From the NCBI GenBank assembly GCA_050246475.1, contig JBFWVZ010000001.1:682001-746000 (forward strand): a stretch of DNA of 64,000 nucleotides, in the 5' to 3' direction. Below the pieces are notes generated by a model. The model had not been told where the DNA came from, ran no database searches, and saw only the letters and a list, made by a program, of their open reading frames with translations. Source of the DNA: CADEEL01 sp050246475. GTDB taxonomy: Bacteria > Pseudomonadota > Alphaproteobacteria > Caulobacterales > Aquidulcibacteraceae. Below, piece by piece: positions 42,538-50,992 of the stretch (position 1 is its first letter; every line of letters begins with the position of its first letter). A program made the position numbers and the translations under genes.

Positions 42538-43485
42538 CTAGCGCTCGTCCAAGGCCGCCAGCCACTCCTTCACCGTCCGCGCATAGAGCGCCGGGTCTTG
42601 CGCGTGCATGGCGTGGCCCATGTCGGGGAAGGAGCGGTAGGTGAAGAGTTGGCCCACTTCTTCGATGGTGCGCTTCACGCGCGCGGCTTGAATGTCGGAG
42701 ATCGCGCCGAAGAGCGCGCCGGTTTCTTCGTTGATGCGCCGGAAATGATGCGTGAAGAGGACGGGCGTCTTGACCTGCTTGAGCATCGTGTCGTGATCGC
42801 AGCCCGCATAGACGCTGCCCGTCCAGAACGCGTGCGCCCATTCGGGATCGTATTCCTTCATGTTCTGCGGCGGCTCGCCCGCTGGCGGCGCGCGCCCAAG
42901 CGGAAGATTGGCGGCGCCGCTCGCCATCGCTTGCACGCAGCCATCCCAATCGCCGATCGACCATTGCGGGCCGAGATAGCGCGCCCAAAGCGCGAAGATT
43001 GGGCCGATCGCTTCGCGGATGCTGGGGCCGCACGCGGGCGATACCTGTGACGCGTAGAGCGGCGGGTCTTCATAGATCGCCGCGCGCACGAGGCCGGGCG
43101 GCGCGAACGCGGAGAGCCACGCGCTGATGACGCCGCCCGACGAAAGCCCGCTGACGAAGCAAGGGCGCCCGACGACGATCTGAATGAAACGCACGACGTC
43201 GCCCGCGATGTTGTCGAGCGTGTAGCGCCCCGGCGTGCGCGTGGAGCGCCCCTGGCCGCGCAGATCGATCGCGAAAACTTGGAAATCCGCCTCCAGAATT
43301 TTCATCGCGGCTTCGTAGCCCCACCAGCTTTCTGTCTGGCCGGGAATGAGCACGAGCGCTGGCGATTGCGCGGAGCCCGCGGTCGCGTAATTCATCGCGA
43401 TCTCGCCGAGATCGGCGCTCTTCTCCGCGTAAGCGTGCGGCACATACGTGATGTCGGGAAAATCCGGCCCGAACCTGTAGCTCAT
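42538..43485 (-). CDS. Alpha/beta hydrolase (possible C-C bond hydrolase)
   Basis: A 315-residue alpha/beta hydrolase with the oxyanion region LVLIPGQTESWWGYE, DLRGQGRSTRTPGRYTL and the nucleophile elbow GLSSGG (Ser in FVSGLSSGGV near residue 115). The final catalytic His is probably in FPDMGHAMHAQDP. It is the last gene of the operon, overlapping the amidohydrolase by ATGA. In meta-cleavage pathways a hydrolase at this place cuts the ring-fission product. The motif does not distinguish C-C from ester hydrolysis. Confidence 0.82.
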   Translation of the reverse strand: MSYRFGPDFPDITYVPHAYAEKSADLGEIAMNYATAGSAQSPALVLIPGQTESWWGYEAAMKILEADFQVFAIDLRGQGRSTRTPGRYTLDNIAGDVVRFIQIVVGRPCFVSGLSSGGVISAWLSAFAPPGLVRAAIYEDPPLYASQVSPACGPSIREAIGPIFALWARYLGPQWSIGDWDGCVQAMASGAANLPLGRAPPAGEPPQNMKEYDPEWAHAFWTGSVYAGCDHDTMLKQVKTPVLFTHHFRRINEETGALFGAISDIQAARVKRTIEEVGQLFTYRSFPDMGHAMHAQDPALYARTVKEWLAALDER

Positions 43486-44474
43486 GCGCGCTCCGTGATC
43501 GCCTTGAGGCGCGGAAAGAGCCGCTCTGCGTTGCCGCGTGTGATTTGAGCGATCTCGTTCTCGGCCAGTCCGTTTTCGTTCAGCAATTGCCAGATGCCGC
43601 GCGCGACGCCGATTTCCGGCGTGAACGGGAAATCGCTGCCGAAGAGAATGTGATCGAGCGGCGTGAGGCGGCGAAGCGCTGCCAGCACGCTCGGATGCGC
43701 GGTGACCGCGGTGTCGTAATAGAGCCCGGCAAGCGCCTCGAACACCTCTTGCTCGGAGGCGGGGCGCGGCTCGATGAAGGGGACATTGGCGAAGAGCGCG
43801 ATGCGCGCCGCGAGCGCAGGCAACGCCGCGCCCGCGTGCGGCACGATGAATTTGATATTGGGGTTGGACTGAATGACGCGCTGATAGAGGAGATCGACAA
43901 TGGCGCGCGTGGTGTCGAGCGGGAATTCGATGAGCGGCGCCGGGCGCCCAAGCGCCAGCGCGTCGAGGCAGGCCGGACTCGTTGGGTGGAGAAAGACCGT
44001 CGCGCCGCGCGCATTGAGTTCGGCGAAGAGCGGCGCGAAGTGCGGCGATCCGAGATAGATTCCGTTGATGTTGGTTTCGAGTACGAAGCCGTCCACCGCG
44101 AGTTTGTTCAGCGCAAACTCAACTTCACGGAGCGCCGCGTCGAGGTCGGGCAGCGGCAAGCTCGCGAGAAAGCCGAAGCGCGTCGGATGCGCGGTGACGA
44201 GCGCGCGGCCTGCTTCATTGACCGCACGGCAAAGCGCCGGCTTCTCCGCAACAGTAAGAAAATGTGTCGAGGGCGAGGAGAGCGAGATGAGCGCCGTCTC
44301 GATCTCCTGTCGGTCCATCATCGCGAGCGCGGCGCCGGCGCTCCACGCGGGGATGGGCATGCCGCCGTCGAGGTGTGAGAGGCCGCTGCGCGCGAGCGCA
44401 TCTCTGTAGCATTCGGGAAGAAAGTGCGCGTGCACATCCACGCGCCGCGCGCCGCAGGCGCAGGTTTCGCTCAC
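43482..44474 (-). CDS. Amidohydrolase / ACMSD-like decarboxylase
   Basis: A 330-residue metal-dependent TIM barrel starting with a GTG at 44474 that overlaps the upstream stop (GTGA). RVDVHAHFLPE gives the H-x-H metal site near residues 14-16; ATVFLHPTSPAC, FIVPHAGAALPALAAR and ILFGSDFPFTPE give the remaining ligands. It matches the ACMSD-type branch that decarboxylates aromatic or muconate-type acids. In this operon it could act on a carboxylated ring or ring-cleavage product. Confidence 0.83.
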   Translation of the reverse strand: MSETCACGARRVDVHAHFLPECYRDALARSGLSHLDGGMPIPAWSAGAALAMMDRQEIETALISLSSPSTHFLTVAEKPALCRAVNEAGRALVTAHPTRFGFLASLPLPDLDAALREVEFALNKLAVDGFVLETNINGIYLGSPHFAPLFAELNARGATVFLHPTSPACLDALALGRPAPLIEFPLDTTRAIVDLLYQRVIQSNPNIKFIVPHAGAALPALAARIALFANVPFIEPRPASEQEVFEALAGLYYDTAVTAHPSVLAALRRLTPLDHILFGSDFPFTPEIGVARGIWQLLNENGLAENEIAQITRGNAERLFPRLKAITERA

Positions 44475-45943
44475 GGCGCCCACGCGCGCCACGCCGCGAT
44501 GAGCGTGTTGGGTTCGCCCATGCCGAACACGTAGCGATCGGGGCGCACGAGCACGGCGCTCGCGTTGTGCGCGGCGAGCCATTTGTCGAGCGATGCGCGG
44601 AAGGGCGCCAGGTGGGGAGAATTGAGAGACACGCTGCGCAATCCGCATGCTTCGCCTGCGCTTCCGGCTTCGCGGCTGATGAGCCACGCGCCGTGCCCGA
44701 GCGCATCGTCGAGCTTCCGCGCATCAGCTGAGAGAGGTTGCGGAAAATAATCGCCCGCGCCCACGCCCGCCGCGATGCATCCCGCCGCGAAGGGCGGATA
44801 GCGCAGCGCGCCATCGGGTGCGGCGCCCGCGGCCCGCGCAGCGATCATCTGTTTATCGCGCGCGGCCGCGGCGTCTGGATCGGTGATGCACACGGTGCGG
44901 CCCATCATGATCGCGGTCGCGATGATGGCGCGCACATGCGGCTCGCGCTCGATCTGATAGGTGTCGAGAAGGCGCGCGTCCGCGCCGCGCAAAACGGCCG
45001 CGAGCTTCCACGCGAGATTGGCGGCGTCGCGCAAGCCTGAGCAGAGCCCTTGGCCCGCGAAGGGCGGCATGAGGTGGGCTGCATCGCCCGCGAGCAGCAC
45101 GCGGCCCTTGCGCCATTTTTCCGCGACCTTCGCGTTGAAGCGATAGACGGCCTTGCGTTCAAGCGTGACGGCGCCCTCCACGTTCCAGGGCGCGAGCAGC
45201 TCGCCGATGAACGCATCGTCCAGCATCTGCTCGGCGGTCTCGCCGGGTTTCGCCATGAATTCCCAGCGATGGCGCCCCGCGCCCATCAGCACGCACGTCG
45301 TCGGGCGCGCGGGATTGCAGATTTGCAGGTTCACGTCCGGCAGGCGCGACGCGTCATGCACCAGCACGTCGATCACCAGCCAGGATTCGTCGAAACCGAG
45401 ATCGTCGAAGCCGATGCTCGCTGCGCTGCGCACGGGGCTGCGCGCGCCGTCTGCGCCGACGATGAAGCGCGAGCGGACTTCTTGGGCGCCGCCGGGGGTT
45501 TCGATCGCGCTCAACACGCCATCGTCCGTCTCCGCGCAGGAGACGAACGCCCAGCGCGTCTTGAGACCGAGATTGGCTTCATCGCGCGCGGCGGCGCGCA
45601 GCGCGGCTTCGATCGAGGGCTGATGCACCATGTTGCCGGCGGGCCATCCGCCCGGGCCGATGCGGTCCATGCCTTCGAAGCGCAGCAGGATTTCGCCGTC
45701 CGCGTTCAAGAAATCGTAGCGCGCGGAGGAGCGGCAACCGCTTAGGATCGTTTCCGCCAAGCCGAGTTCCTGGAAGATGCGGACGATCTCGTGATCGATG
45801 TGCGCCGCGCGCGGCAGCGGATAGATGTCGCCTTCCTTGTCGATCACGAGCGTCTTGACGCCGTTGCGCGCGAGCAAGAGCCCGAGCGTGACGCCCGTCG
45901 GCCCCGCGCCGGCAACGAGCACATCGCAATCGACGGCGCCCAT
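44471..45943 (-). CDS. FAD-dependent aromatic monooxygenase (MhpA-like)
   Basis: A 490-residue flavoprotein hydroxylase. FAD motif VAGAGPTG at about 10-17, DKEGDIYPLPRAAHIDHEI typical of the PheA/MhpA group, a mid motif VGADGARSPVRSAA, and the second FAD motif VLLAGDAAHLMPPFAGQGLCSG near 285-306 are present. Members hydroxylate phenolic rings, for example 3-(3-hydroxyphenyl)propionate. The ATG at 45943 shares one base with the FAH stop; a GTG three bases upstream is possible. With the dioxygenase it would create and cleave a catechol. Confidence 0.9.
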   Translation of the reverse strand: MGAVDCDVLVAGAGPTGVTLGLLLARNGVKTLVIDKEGDIYPLPRAAHIDHEIVRIFQELGLAETILSGCRSSARYDFLNADGEILLRFEGMDRIGPGGWPAGNMVHQPSIEAALRAAARDEANLGLKTRWAFVSCAETDDGVLSAIETPGGAQEVRSRFIVGADGARSPVRSAASIGFDDLGFDESWLVIDVLVHDASRLPDVNLQICNPARPTTCVLMGAGRHRWEFMAKPGETAEQMLDDAFIGELLAPWNVEGAVTLERKAVYRFNAKVAEKWRKGRVLLAGDAAHLMPPFAGQGLCSGLRDAANLAWKLAAVLRGADARLLDTYQIEREPHVRAIIATAIMMGRTVCITDPDAAAARDKQMIAARAAGAAPDGALRYPPFAAGCIAAGVGAGDYFPQPLSADARKLDDALGHGAWLISREAGSAGEACGLRSVSLNSPHLAPFRASLDKWLAAHNASAVLVRPDRYVFGMGEPNTLIAAWRAWAP

Positions 45944-46770
45944 CACGCCGCCGCCGCCATCGCCGCTTCAATCGCGCCGAGCTTGTCGATCTCGCACCGT
46001 ACGACGTCGCCCGGTTTGAGAAACCGGCGCGGGTCCATCGCGGCGCCGACGCCGCCTGGCGTGCCCGTGAAGATGAGATCGCCGGGTTCGAGCGTCATCG
46101 CTTGCGAGAGATGCTCGATCTGATCCCAGACATTGAAGACGAGATGCTGGGTGTTGGAATCCTGGCGCTTCTCGCCGTTGACGAAGCAGCGAAGCCCCAG
46201 CGTGTGCGGATCGCCGATTTCATCGGCCGTGGTGATCCACGGGCCGATCGGCGCGTGGGTATCGAACGATTTGCCGAGGCTCCATTGCGGCGTGCGGTGT
46301 TGCCATGCGCGCTCGGTCACATCGTTGCCGACGCAATAACCGAAGACATGCGTGGCGGCGTCGGCCCTTGCGACGTTGCGCCCGCGCTTCCCGATGACGG
46401 CGACGAGCTCGACTTCGTAATCCACGAAGGGGCCGGCCTTGGCGATCTCGATCGGATCGTGCGGGCCGTTGATCGCCGTCGCCGCTTTCGTGAACCAGAC
46501 CTGGTTCGCGGGCGTCTCGACTTTGCTCTCCGCGATGTGATCCACGTAATTGAGCCCGATGGCGAAAATCTTGCCTGGGCGCGGAATGGGCGCAAGCAGG
46601 CGAACGCCGCTCAGCTTATGGCGCGCGCCGCCCCCAAGGGTGCTCTTCGCCTCGTCCCAGCGGGCGATGAGATCGATCATCGAGCCGGAGAACTTCGCCT
46701 CCGCGATCTCTTCGCCTTCGACAATCCCGATGCGCGGGCCCGCGCCCGCATCGAACAAAGCGAGCTTCAT
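45943..46770 (-). CDS. Fumarylacetoacetate hydrolase family protein
   Basis: A 275-residue FAH-fold enzyme. FAIGLNYVDHIAESKVETP near residue 67, the metal ligands in VDYEVELVAVIGKRGRN (Glu-x-Glu) and YCVGNDVTERAW are the family core. LIFTGTPGGVG is near the end. Family members hydrolyse acylpyruvates, hydrate oxopentadienoates or decarboxylate oxaloacetate, all late steps of meta pathways. TGATG overlaps at both ends show tight translational coupling with the dioxygenase and monooxygenase. Confidence 0.88.
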   Translation of the reverse strand: MKLALFDAGAGPRIGIVEGEEIAEAKFSGSMIDLIARWDEAKSTLGGGARHKLSGVRLLAPIPRPGKIFAIGLNYVDHIAESKVETPANQVWFTKAATAINGPHDPIEIAKAGPFVDYEVELVAVIGKRGRNVARADAATHVFGYCVGNDVTERAWQHRTPQWSLGKSFDTHAPIGPWITTADEIGDPHTLGLRCFVNGEKRQDSNTQHLVFNVWDQIEHLSQAMTLEPGDLIFTGTPGGVGAAMDPRRFLKPGDVVRCEIDKLGAIEAAMAAAA

Positions 46771-47696
46771 CACGCCTCTCCCGTCATCGGATGGCGCGGG
46801 CCCCATTGCACGCCGAGCAGATCCGCGAACGTGGCTTTGTTGGAGTCGTCCGCGGCGGCGAAGAGATCGCCGTCCGTCCAATGCTCCAATTCGTGGCCCC
46901 ACGGATCTTTCCAATAGTCGAAGATTTGGCTGCCAAGGATGTGGCGCCCGACGCCCCAAGCGGGCGTGCGCTTCGCGCGTTTCAGATGCGTGTGCCCGCG
47001 CATGAGATCGTCGAAATTCGCGACCTCGAACGCGGCGTGATTGAAGCGCGGCGCGCTGGGCGCCTGCAGCAGGAAGAGCGTGTGGTGATCGGTCGGCGTC
47101 TCGCCGCGATCGCAACGCATGAACGCGCCGATCGCGAAGCCGGGCGCGGCCTCGATCTCGTCGGACGTGATGAAGCCGAAGCGCTCTTTGTACCAAGCCT
47201 CCGACGCGCGGAAGTCTTTCACTTCGAGCACCGCGTGCCCGAGCCGCGCGACATGCGCGGGCCCTTCGCTTAAACGCAGCGGCGCGCGCAGGCGCGGCTT
47301 GGCGCTTGCATCGTTATGCACGCCGTCCGCGGGCAGAGGCAGCGGCGCAGCGCCGCGCTGCCCGGCAACCACTTCAACGAGAAAACCGTCTGGATCGCGC
47401 AACCGCACGATAGAGCCGCCGCCCGGCGCATCGAGAGGTTCGACCGACACACCCTCGGCGGCGGCGAGCCGTTCCAGATCGGCGACGTTTTCCGCGCGGA
47501 ATCCGATCGCCTGGAACGCCGGCTCGCCAAGCGATGTCGCATGCACGAACGGCTGCACGCCCGCGCCGCGCGCATAAAGCGCGTCATTGGCGCGAAACGG
47601 CGCCAGCCCGAACTCGGTGAGGAAGGTCTCCATCGCATCGAGATCGGGCGCGCTGAATCGCACATGCGCGATGTCTTCAATCTTGATCGTGCTCAT
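46770..47696 (-). CDS. Extradiol ring-cleavage dioxygenase-like VOC protein
   Basis: This 308-residue protein has two VOC modules. Candidate Fe(II) ligands are the His in RLGHAVLEVKDF, the His in RFNHAAFEV and the Glu in HELEHW, the 2-His-1-carboxylate set of type I extradiol dioxygenases. The length matches that group. As the first enzyme gene after tetR, coupled to it by ATGA, it probably cleaves a catechol made by the monooxygenase. The exact diol is unknown. Confidence 0.85.
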   Translation of the reverse strand: MSTIKIEDIAHVRFSAPDLDAMETFLTEFGLAPFRANDALYARGAGVQPFVHATSLGEPAFQAIGFRAENVADLERLAAAEGVSVEPLDAPGGGSIVRLRDPDGFLVEVVAGQRGAAPLPLPADGVHNDASAKPRLRAPLRLSEGPAHVARLGHAVLEVKDFRASEAWYKERFGFITSDEIEAAPGFAIGAFMRCDRGETPTDHHTLFLLQAPSAPRFNHAAFEVANFDDLMRGHTHLKRAKRTPAWGVGRHILGSQIFDYWKDPWGHELEHWTDGDLFAAADDSNKATFADLLGVQWGPRHPMTGEA

Positions 47697-48352
47697 GGCT
47701 TTTTCCGTTTGGTTGGTTGACTTGGCGCTGGCGCAAGGGGCGGCAGTTCCGCGTAGGCGATCGTTCGCGCCTCGCGCGCGGCAAGGCCGCCCGCGCGCAG
47801 AAAAAGCTCGGCTGCCTTGCTGCCCGCGTCGCGCCAGGTTTGGTCGCCGTTGATGACGCCGCTCATCGCCGCCATTGTCGCTCCGTTGAGCATGGAGACG
47901 AGTGTCGGCGCGTAAGCCGCATCGACCTTGAAGCGCTTCGACGCGATCGCTTCACGGATGTCGCGCGCGGGCGGCTCCTTGAGCAGCGCCTCGAGCGCCG
48001 ATTGCCCGAATGCAAAACGAACGAGAAAGCGTCCCCAATCCTGCTCCTCGTGCGCGCGCCGCACGAACAAGCGCATGCCCGTTGCGATGCGCCGCGCGGG
48101 ATCTTGGATCCCAGCCATCGTCGCTTCGGTGCGCTTGATCATTTCATGCGAGAGCGCACCGCTCACCTTGGCGAAGAGGCGCTCGGGCTCGTCGATATTG
48201 TTGTAGATCGTGCCGCGCGCGATGCCGGCTGCCTCGGCAAGCTCGCTCACCGAGATGTCGCTGCCGCCATTCTCGGCGAACACCTTGAGCGCCGCCTGAT
48301 AGATCTTGCGCCGCGCGCTTCCCGCCGGTTCGAGGAGAACGGTCTCTTTCAT
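47693..48352 (-). CDS. TetR-family regulator of the aromatic operon
   Basis: A 219-residue protein: N-terminal HTH (RRKIYQAALKVFAENGG, then SVSELAEAAGIARGTIYNNI at about 27-46) and a helical ligand domain. It is the first gene of the operon and overlaps the dioxygenase by four bases. A GTG at 48373 is in frame but lies inside the operator, so the ATG at 48352 is preferred. It probably represses its own operon until a pathway intermediate binds. Confidence 0.88.
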   Translation of the reverse strand: MKETVLLEPAGSARRKIYQAALKVFAENGGSDISVSELAEAAGIARGTIYNNIDEPERLFAKVSGALSHEMIKRTEATMAGIQDPARRIATGMRLFVRRAHEEQDWGRFLVRFAFGQSALEALLKEPPARDIREAIASKRFKVDAAYAPTLVSMLNGATMAAMSGVINGDQTWRDAGSKAAELFLRAGGLAAREARTIAYAELPPLAPAPSQPTKRKKP

Positions 48353-48363
48353 AAGTTGGACAA

Positions 48364-48392
48364 TCTTGAACACAGGTGTTCAATCAGGTCAA
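48364..48392 (-). promoter_or_regulatory. Operon promoter with 18-bp TetR operator
   Basis: On the minus strand TTGACC (48392-48387), 17 bases, then TCAAGA (48369-48364) form a promoter. The perfect palindrome TTGAACAC-AG-GTGTTCAA (48366-48383) fills the spacer and reaches into the -10. The expected start of transcription is only about five bases before the tetR ATG, so the transcript is almost leaderless. Confidence 0.75.
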
Positions 48393-48457
48393 GCCCGGCT
48401 CCGGGATCCGACGCTGCCGGCCGCGGCGATCTCGGGCCGTGGCGCGAAAAGGGCGCT

Positions 48458-49402
48458 TCAGACCGCCTGCGTGTGAAGCGCCCACGCGCTCGCAAGATCC
48501 TGCACGATGTGCCCCAACGATTTGTAGGCGGTGATCTCTTCAGCGTTGCGCCGCCCCGCGATGTCGCCCGCGAGCACCTGGCCGATATCGGCGACGATGT
48601 GGCCGTCCCCGATCAATCCGGCGCGTTTGGCGGAGAGAAACTCCGCGCCTTGCGCGAGGACGCCCTCGCGGCTGTCGGCGATGAAACGCGCGCGTTGGAC
48701 GAGCGCGTTGTCGACCTCCACCGGCCCCGCATAGCCCGAGCCGACGATGTTGACGTGCGCGCCGGGCGCCACCCAAGCGCCTTCGAGCACCGGCGATTGC
48801 GCGGATGTCACCGTGCAGATGATGTCGGCTTCGGCGACGCACTCGCGGGCCGTGTCCGCCGCCGTCACAGGCACGCCAAGCTCGGCCTGCATATCGGCGC
48901 CAAAGGCGCGTGCGCGCTCGCCCGAGCGTCCCCAAACGCTGATCGTTCGAATCTCGCGCACCTTTACGATGGCGCGCGCGTGGGTGCGAGCCTGTTCGCC
49001 GTAGCCGAGGAGAGCGAGCCGGGATGCGTCGCGGCGCGCCAGCGCATCGGTTGCAACGGCGCTGGCGGCGGCCGTGCGGATGGCGGTGATCTCTCCGGCG
49101 TCAAGCACGCAGATGGGCGCGCCGGTCCCGGCATCAAAGAGAACGACGACGCCTTGATGCGATGGAAGCCCCTTGCTGAAATTCTCCGAGAAAACGCTGA
49201 TCAGTTTGGCGCCGAAAACGCTGTGGGGGCCCATCGCGCCGGGCATGACGCCCAGCATGCGGCCATCGGTCAGCGGCACGATCGAGCGCAACACCTGCTT
49301 GGTCTCGCCCCTGGAGAGAGCGATCATCGCGGCGCGCACGATGGGGATGCAAACCTCATAAGTGAGACGCCGCGCAACTTCGCCGCGATCGATAAAGCGC
49401 AT
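48458..49402 (-). CDS. Ornithine cyclodeaminase / mu-crystallin family protein
   Basis: A 314-residue protein with the family N-terminus (MRFIDRGEVARRL, KQVLRSIVPL) and the NAD(P) loop ALLGYGEQARTHARAI near residue 130. VNIVGSGYAGPVEVD and FIADSREGVLAQ are also present. Members are ornithine cyclodeaminases, pyrroline-2-carboxylate reductases or amino-acid dehydrogenases. The ATG at 49402 fits the family start. It lies 102 bases downstream of the LuxR-type gene on the same strand and may be its target. Confidence 0.88.
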   Translation of the reverse strand: MRFIDRGEVARRLTYEVCIPIVRAAMIALSRGETKQVLRSIVPLTDGRMLGVMPGAMGPHSVFGAKLISVFSENFSKGLPSHQGVVVLFDAGTGAPICVLDAGEITAIRTAAASAVATDALARRDASRLALLGYGEQARTHARAIVKVREIRTISVWGRSGERARAFGADMQAELGVPVTAADTARECVAEADIICTVTSAQSPVLEGAWVAPGAHVNIVGSGYAGPVEVDNALVQRARFIADSREGVLAQGAEFLSAKRAGLIGDGHIVADIGQVLAGDIAGRRNAEEITAYKSLGHIVQDLASAWALHTQAV

Positions 49403-49504
49403 GCAGGGCCCCCATTGCCTTTGCATTCTTCAATACGGCGCCCGGAGACCGCAGCACCGCTTAGCCGCCCGCAGGCGCACGGTTCGCACGCCGTTGCGTT
49501 GATG

Positions 49505-50677
49505 CTACGGCGTTCCCGCCGACACCAACAGTATGAGTTCCCGCTGGCTGCGGCAGTCGGTCTTGTCCATGATCGCTTTGAGCTGCGTGCGGATGGTCCA
49601 CACGCTGACGCCGAGCTTTTCGGCCGCCTGCCTCGGGGAGTCGCCGTCCGCAAGCGTCGCGAACACGCGCGCCTCCGCGTCGGTGAGGCCATAGAGATCC
49701 TTGATCAGCACCAGCTTGGAGCGCAGGTCCGGCGCCCGGACCGCGACGGAGACCGCGACACAAGGCTGCGCGATCACGTTCGCCAGAAACGCCGAAACTG
49801 TTTCGGCGCTGAGCGGTGCGACGAGAACGCTCAAAGGCCTCTTATGCTCCGCCACATGAACGAGGAAGGCGCCATGATTGTGCGCGGCGGACACGACCGC
49901 GCACGCCGACGCGGCCGCGATCGCGCTTTGCAGCATGGCGTCGGCGGCGGCGCCGGCGAAGTGGAGATTCGATCCGTGCGGCGCGCACAAGCTCGTCCGT
50001 TGCAGTTCGAGCGCGGTGGCGTTGGCAAACAAGATCCGGCCGCGCCGGTCGAGCAGCCAAAGCGCATTGGTTGCGCGGTCGATGACCGAACCCGCTGCCT
50101 GCAGCATGGATTTACTCGCGCCAAGGCGCGCCTGCAGCTCGAGCGCCTTCACAAGGTGCGGACGGAGGCGGCGCATGATGTCGATGTCTGCCGCAGTGAA
50201 CGTCTCCTGGTTCTCGCCGGAATAGATCATCAGCGCGCCGACGGCGGCCTTCGCGCCGCGATGATCGCAGGTGCGTGTGATGAATGTGCCGAGGATGTCT
50301 TTGGTCTCCATCCCGATCACGGGCGCGAGTTCGTTGAAGAAGAAAGTCCGCTTGCGTTCGCGGTCCGTCAGCAATGCCGCGCCGAGCGAGTGTTCGACGG
50401 GCGAATCCCACGGAATCAGCGGCGCCCAGGGATCGTTCTCAATCAGGATCGGCAGGTTCTCGTCCGTCGCGTCGCGGTCGTAGCCGTGGACGCCGAGCAA
50501 TTGCCCAGTGTTGGTTCCATAATCGAGGAATTCCAGCGCGGCCTGGCCACGCCCCACCAACGCGCTGATCTCGCCGATAACGGCGGACCATTCCGCGCGG
50601 CCCATGCCCGCATCATAAATGTGTTCCACGACCCGAGAGAACGGGTCGATCTCGTCGATGCTCACATCTCCCCCCAC
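49505..50677 (-). CDS. LuxR-type HTH transcriptional regulator
   Basis: This 390-residue protein has a long N-terminal sensory region including a PAS-like segment (VIDRATNALWLLDRRGRILFAN, near residues 200-220). A C-terminal GerE-type HTH is at about 325-385 (YGLTDAEARVFATLADG, SPRQAAEKLGVSVWTIRTQLKAIM). It lacks the AHL-binding WxxYDxP pattern, so it is not a plain quorum-sensing receptor. The start is a GTG at 50677, or a GTG at 50665 behind GGGGGGAGA. It is divergent from the GNAT-methyltransferase pair. Confidence 0.85.
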   Translation of the reverse strand: MGGDVSIDEIDPFSRVVEHIYDAGMGRAEWSAVIGEISALVGRGQAALEFLDYGTNTGQLLGVHGYDRDATDENLPILIENDPWAPLIPWDSPVEHSLGAALLTDRERKRTFFFNELAPVIGMETKDILGTFITRTCDHRGAKAAVGALMIYSGENQETFTAADIDIMRRLRPHLVKALELQARLGASKSMLQAAGSVIDRATNALWLLDRRGRILFANATALELQRTSLCAPHGSNLHFAGAAADAMLQSAIAAASACAVVSAAHNHGAFLVHVAEHKRPLSVLVAPLSAETVSAFLANVIAQPCVAVSVAVRAPDLRSKLVLIKDLYGLTDAEARVFATLADGDSPRQAAEKLGVSVWTIRTQLKAIMDKTDCRSQRELILLVSAGTP

Positions 50678-50798
50678 AGCGGCGCTGCTCAGCGTAGTGT
50701 GGTGGCGCTATCGTACCCATGCGCCGGTCGAGGTCAAACACGCTCCGCCGGATCGCGCGCGAAAAATCCAACTTGTCATTGATCCTGCTTACCCTGAA

Positions 50799-50833
50799 GG
50801 CATCACCCAGATGAGGTATGCGCGTAGTTCAGC
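50799..50833. repeat. 35-bp direct repeat, copy 1
   Basis: The first 26 bases (GGCATCACCCAGATGAGG then TATGCGCG) are identical to the copy at 52394, and over 35 bases 32 match. The core ACC-CAGATGA-GGT is a loose dyad like a LuxR-type box. The two copies bracket the GNAT-methyltransferase pair. Confidence 0.8.
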
Positions 50834-50888
50834 ATGAATGTATGCGGCCGCGCGGTCCGTGCGATTGAGCACTTGCGCTCTAACCTTG

Positions 50889-50966
50889 TCGAAGACGATC
50901 CGTTCGCGCAGCAGCGGGGGCGGGGCGCGCTGAGCGCGCGCACTACGCGAACCGGATCGTCTTCGA
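50889..50966. repeat. Interrupted 20-bp inverted repeat in the GNAT leader
   Basis: TCGAAGACGATCC plus GTTCGCG (50889-50908) pairs with CGCGAAC, one bulged C, then GGATCGTCTTCGA (50946-50966). The 37-base loop has an inner GCGCGC-TGA-GCGCGC stem. It ends 26 bases before the GNAT start, so it would lie in the mRNA leader if transcription starts upstream. Confidence 0.7.
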
Positions 50967-50992
50967 TGATCGCGCTTGGGGCCAGTGCCTGA

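Larger units (their letters stand above)
50678..50992. other. Non-coding 315-bp interval between luxR-type and GNAT genes
   Basis: No gene is supported here. It holds one copy of a 35-bp repeat (50799-50833) and a long interrupted stem-loop (50889-50966). On the minus strand around 50800-50910 one frame reads VLNRTDRAAAYIHAEL, resembling the end of a LuxR/GerE HTH. That may be a decayed regulator fragment or chance. Confidence 0.55.

Noticed and set aside
47717..50782. An open plus-strand frame of about 1020 codons across the tetR, OCD and luxR-type genes
   Set aside because: It is the mirror frame of well-supported minus-strand genes in very GC-rich DNA, with an Arg/Ala/His-rich translation and no domain.
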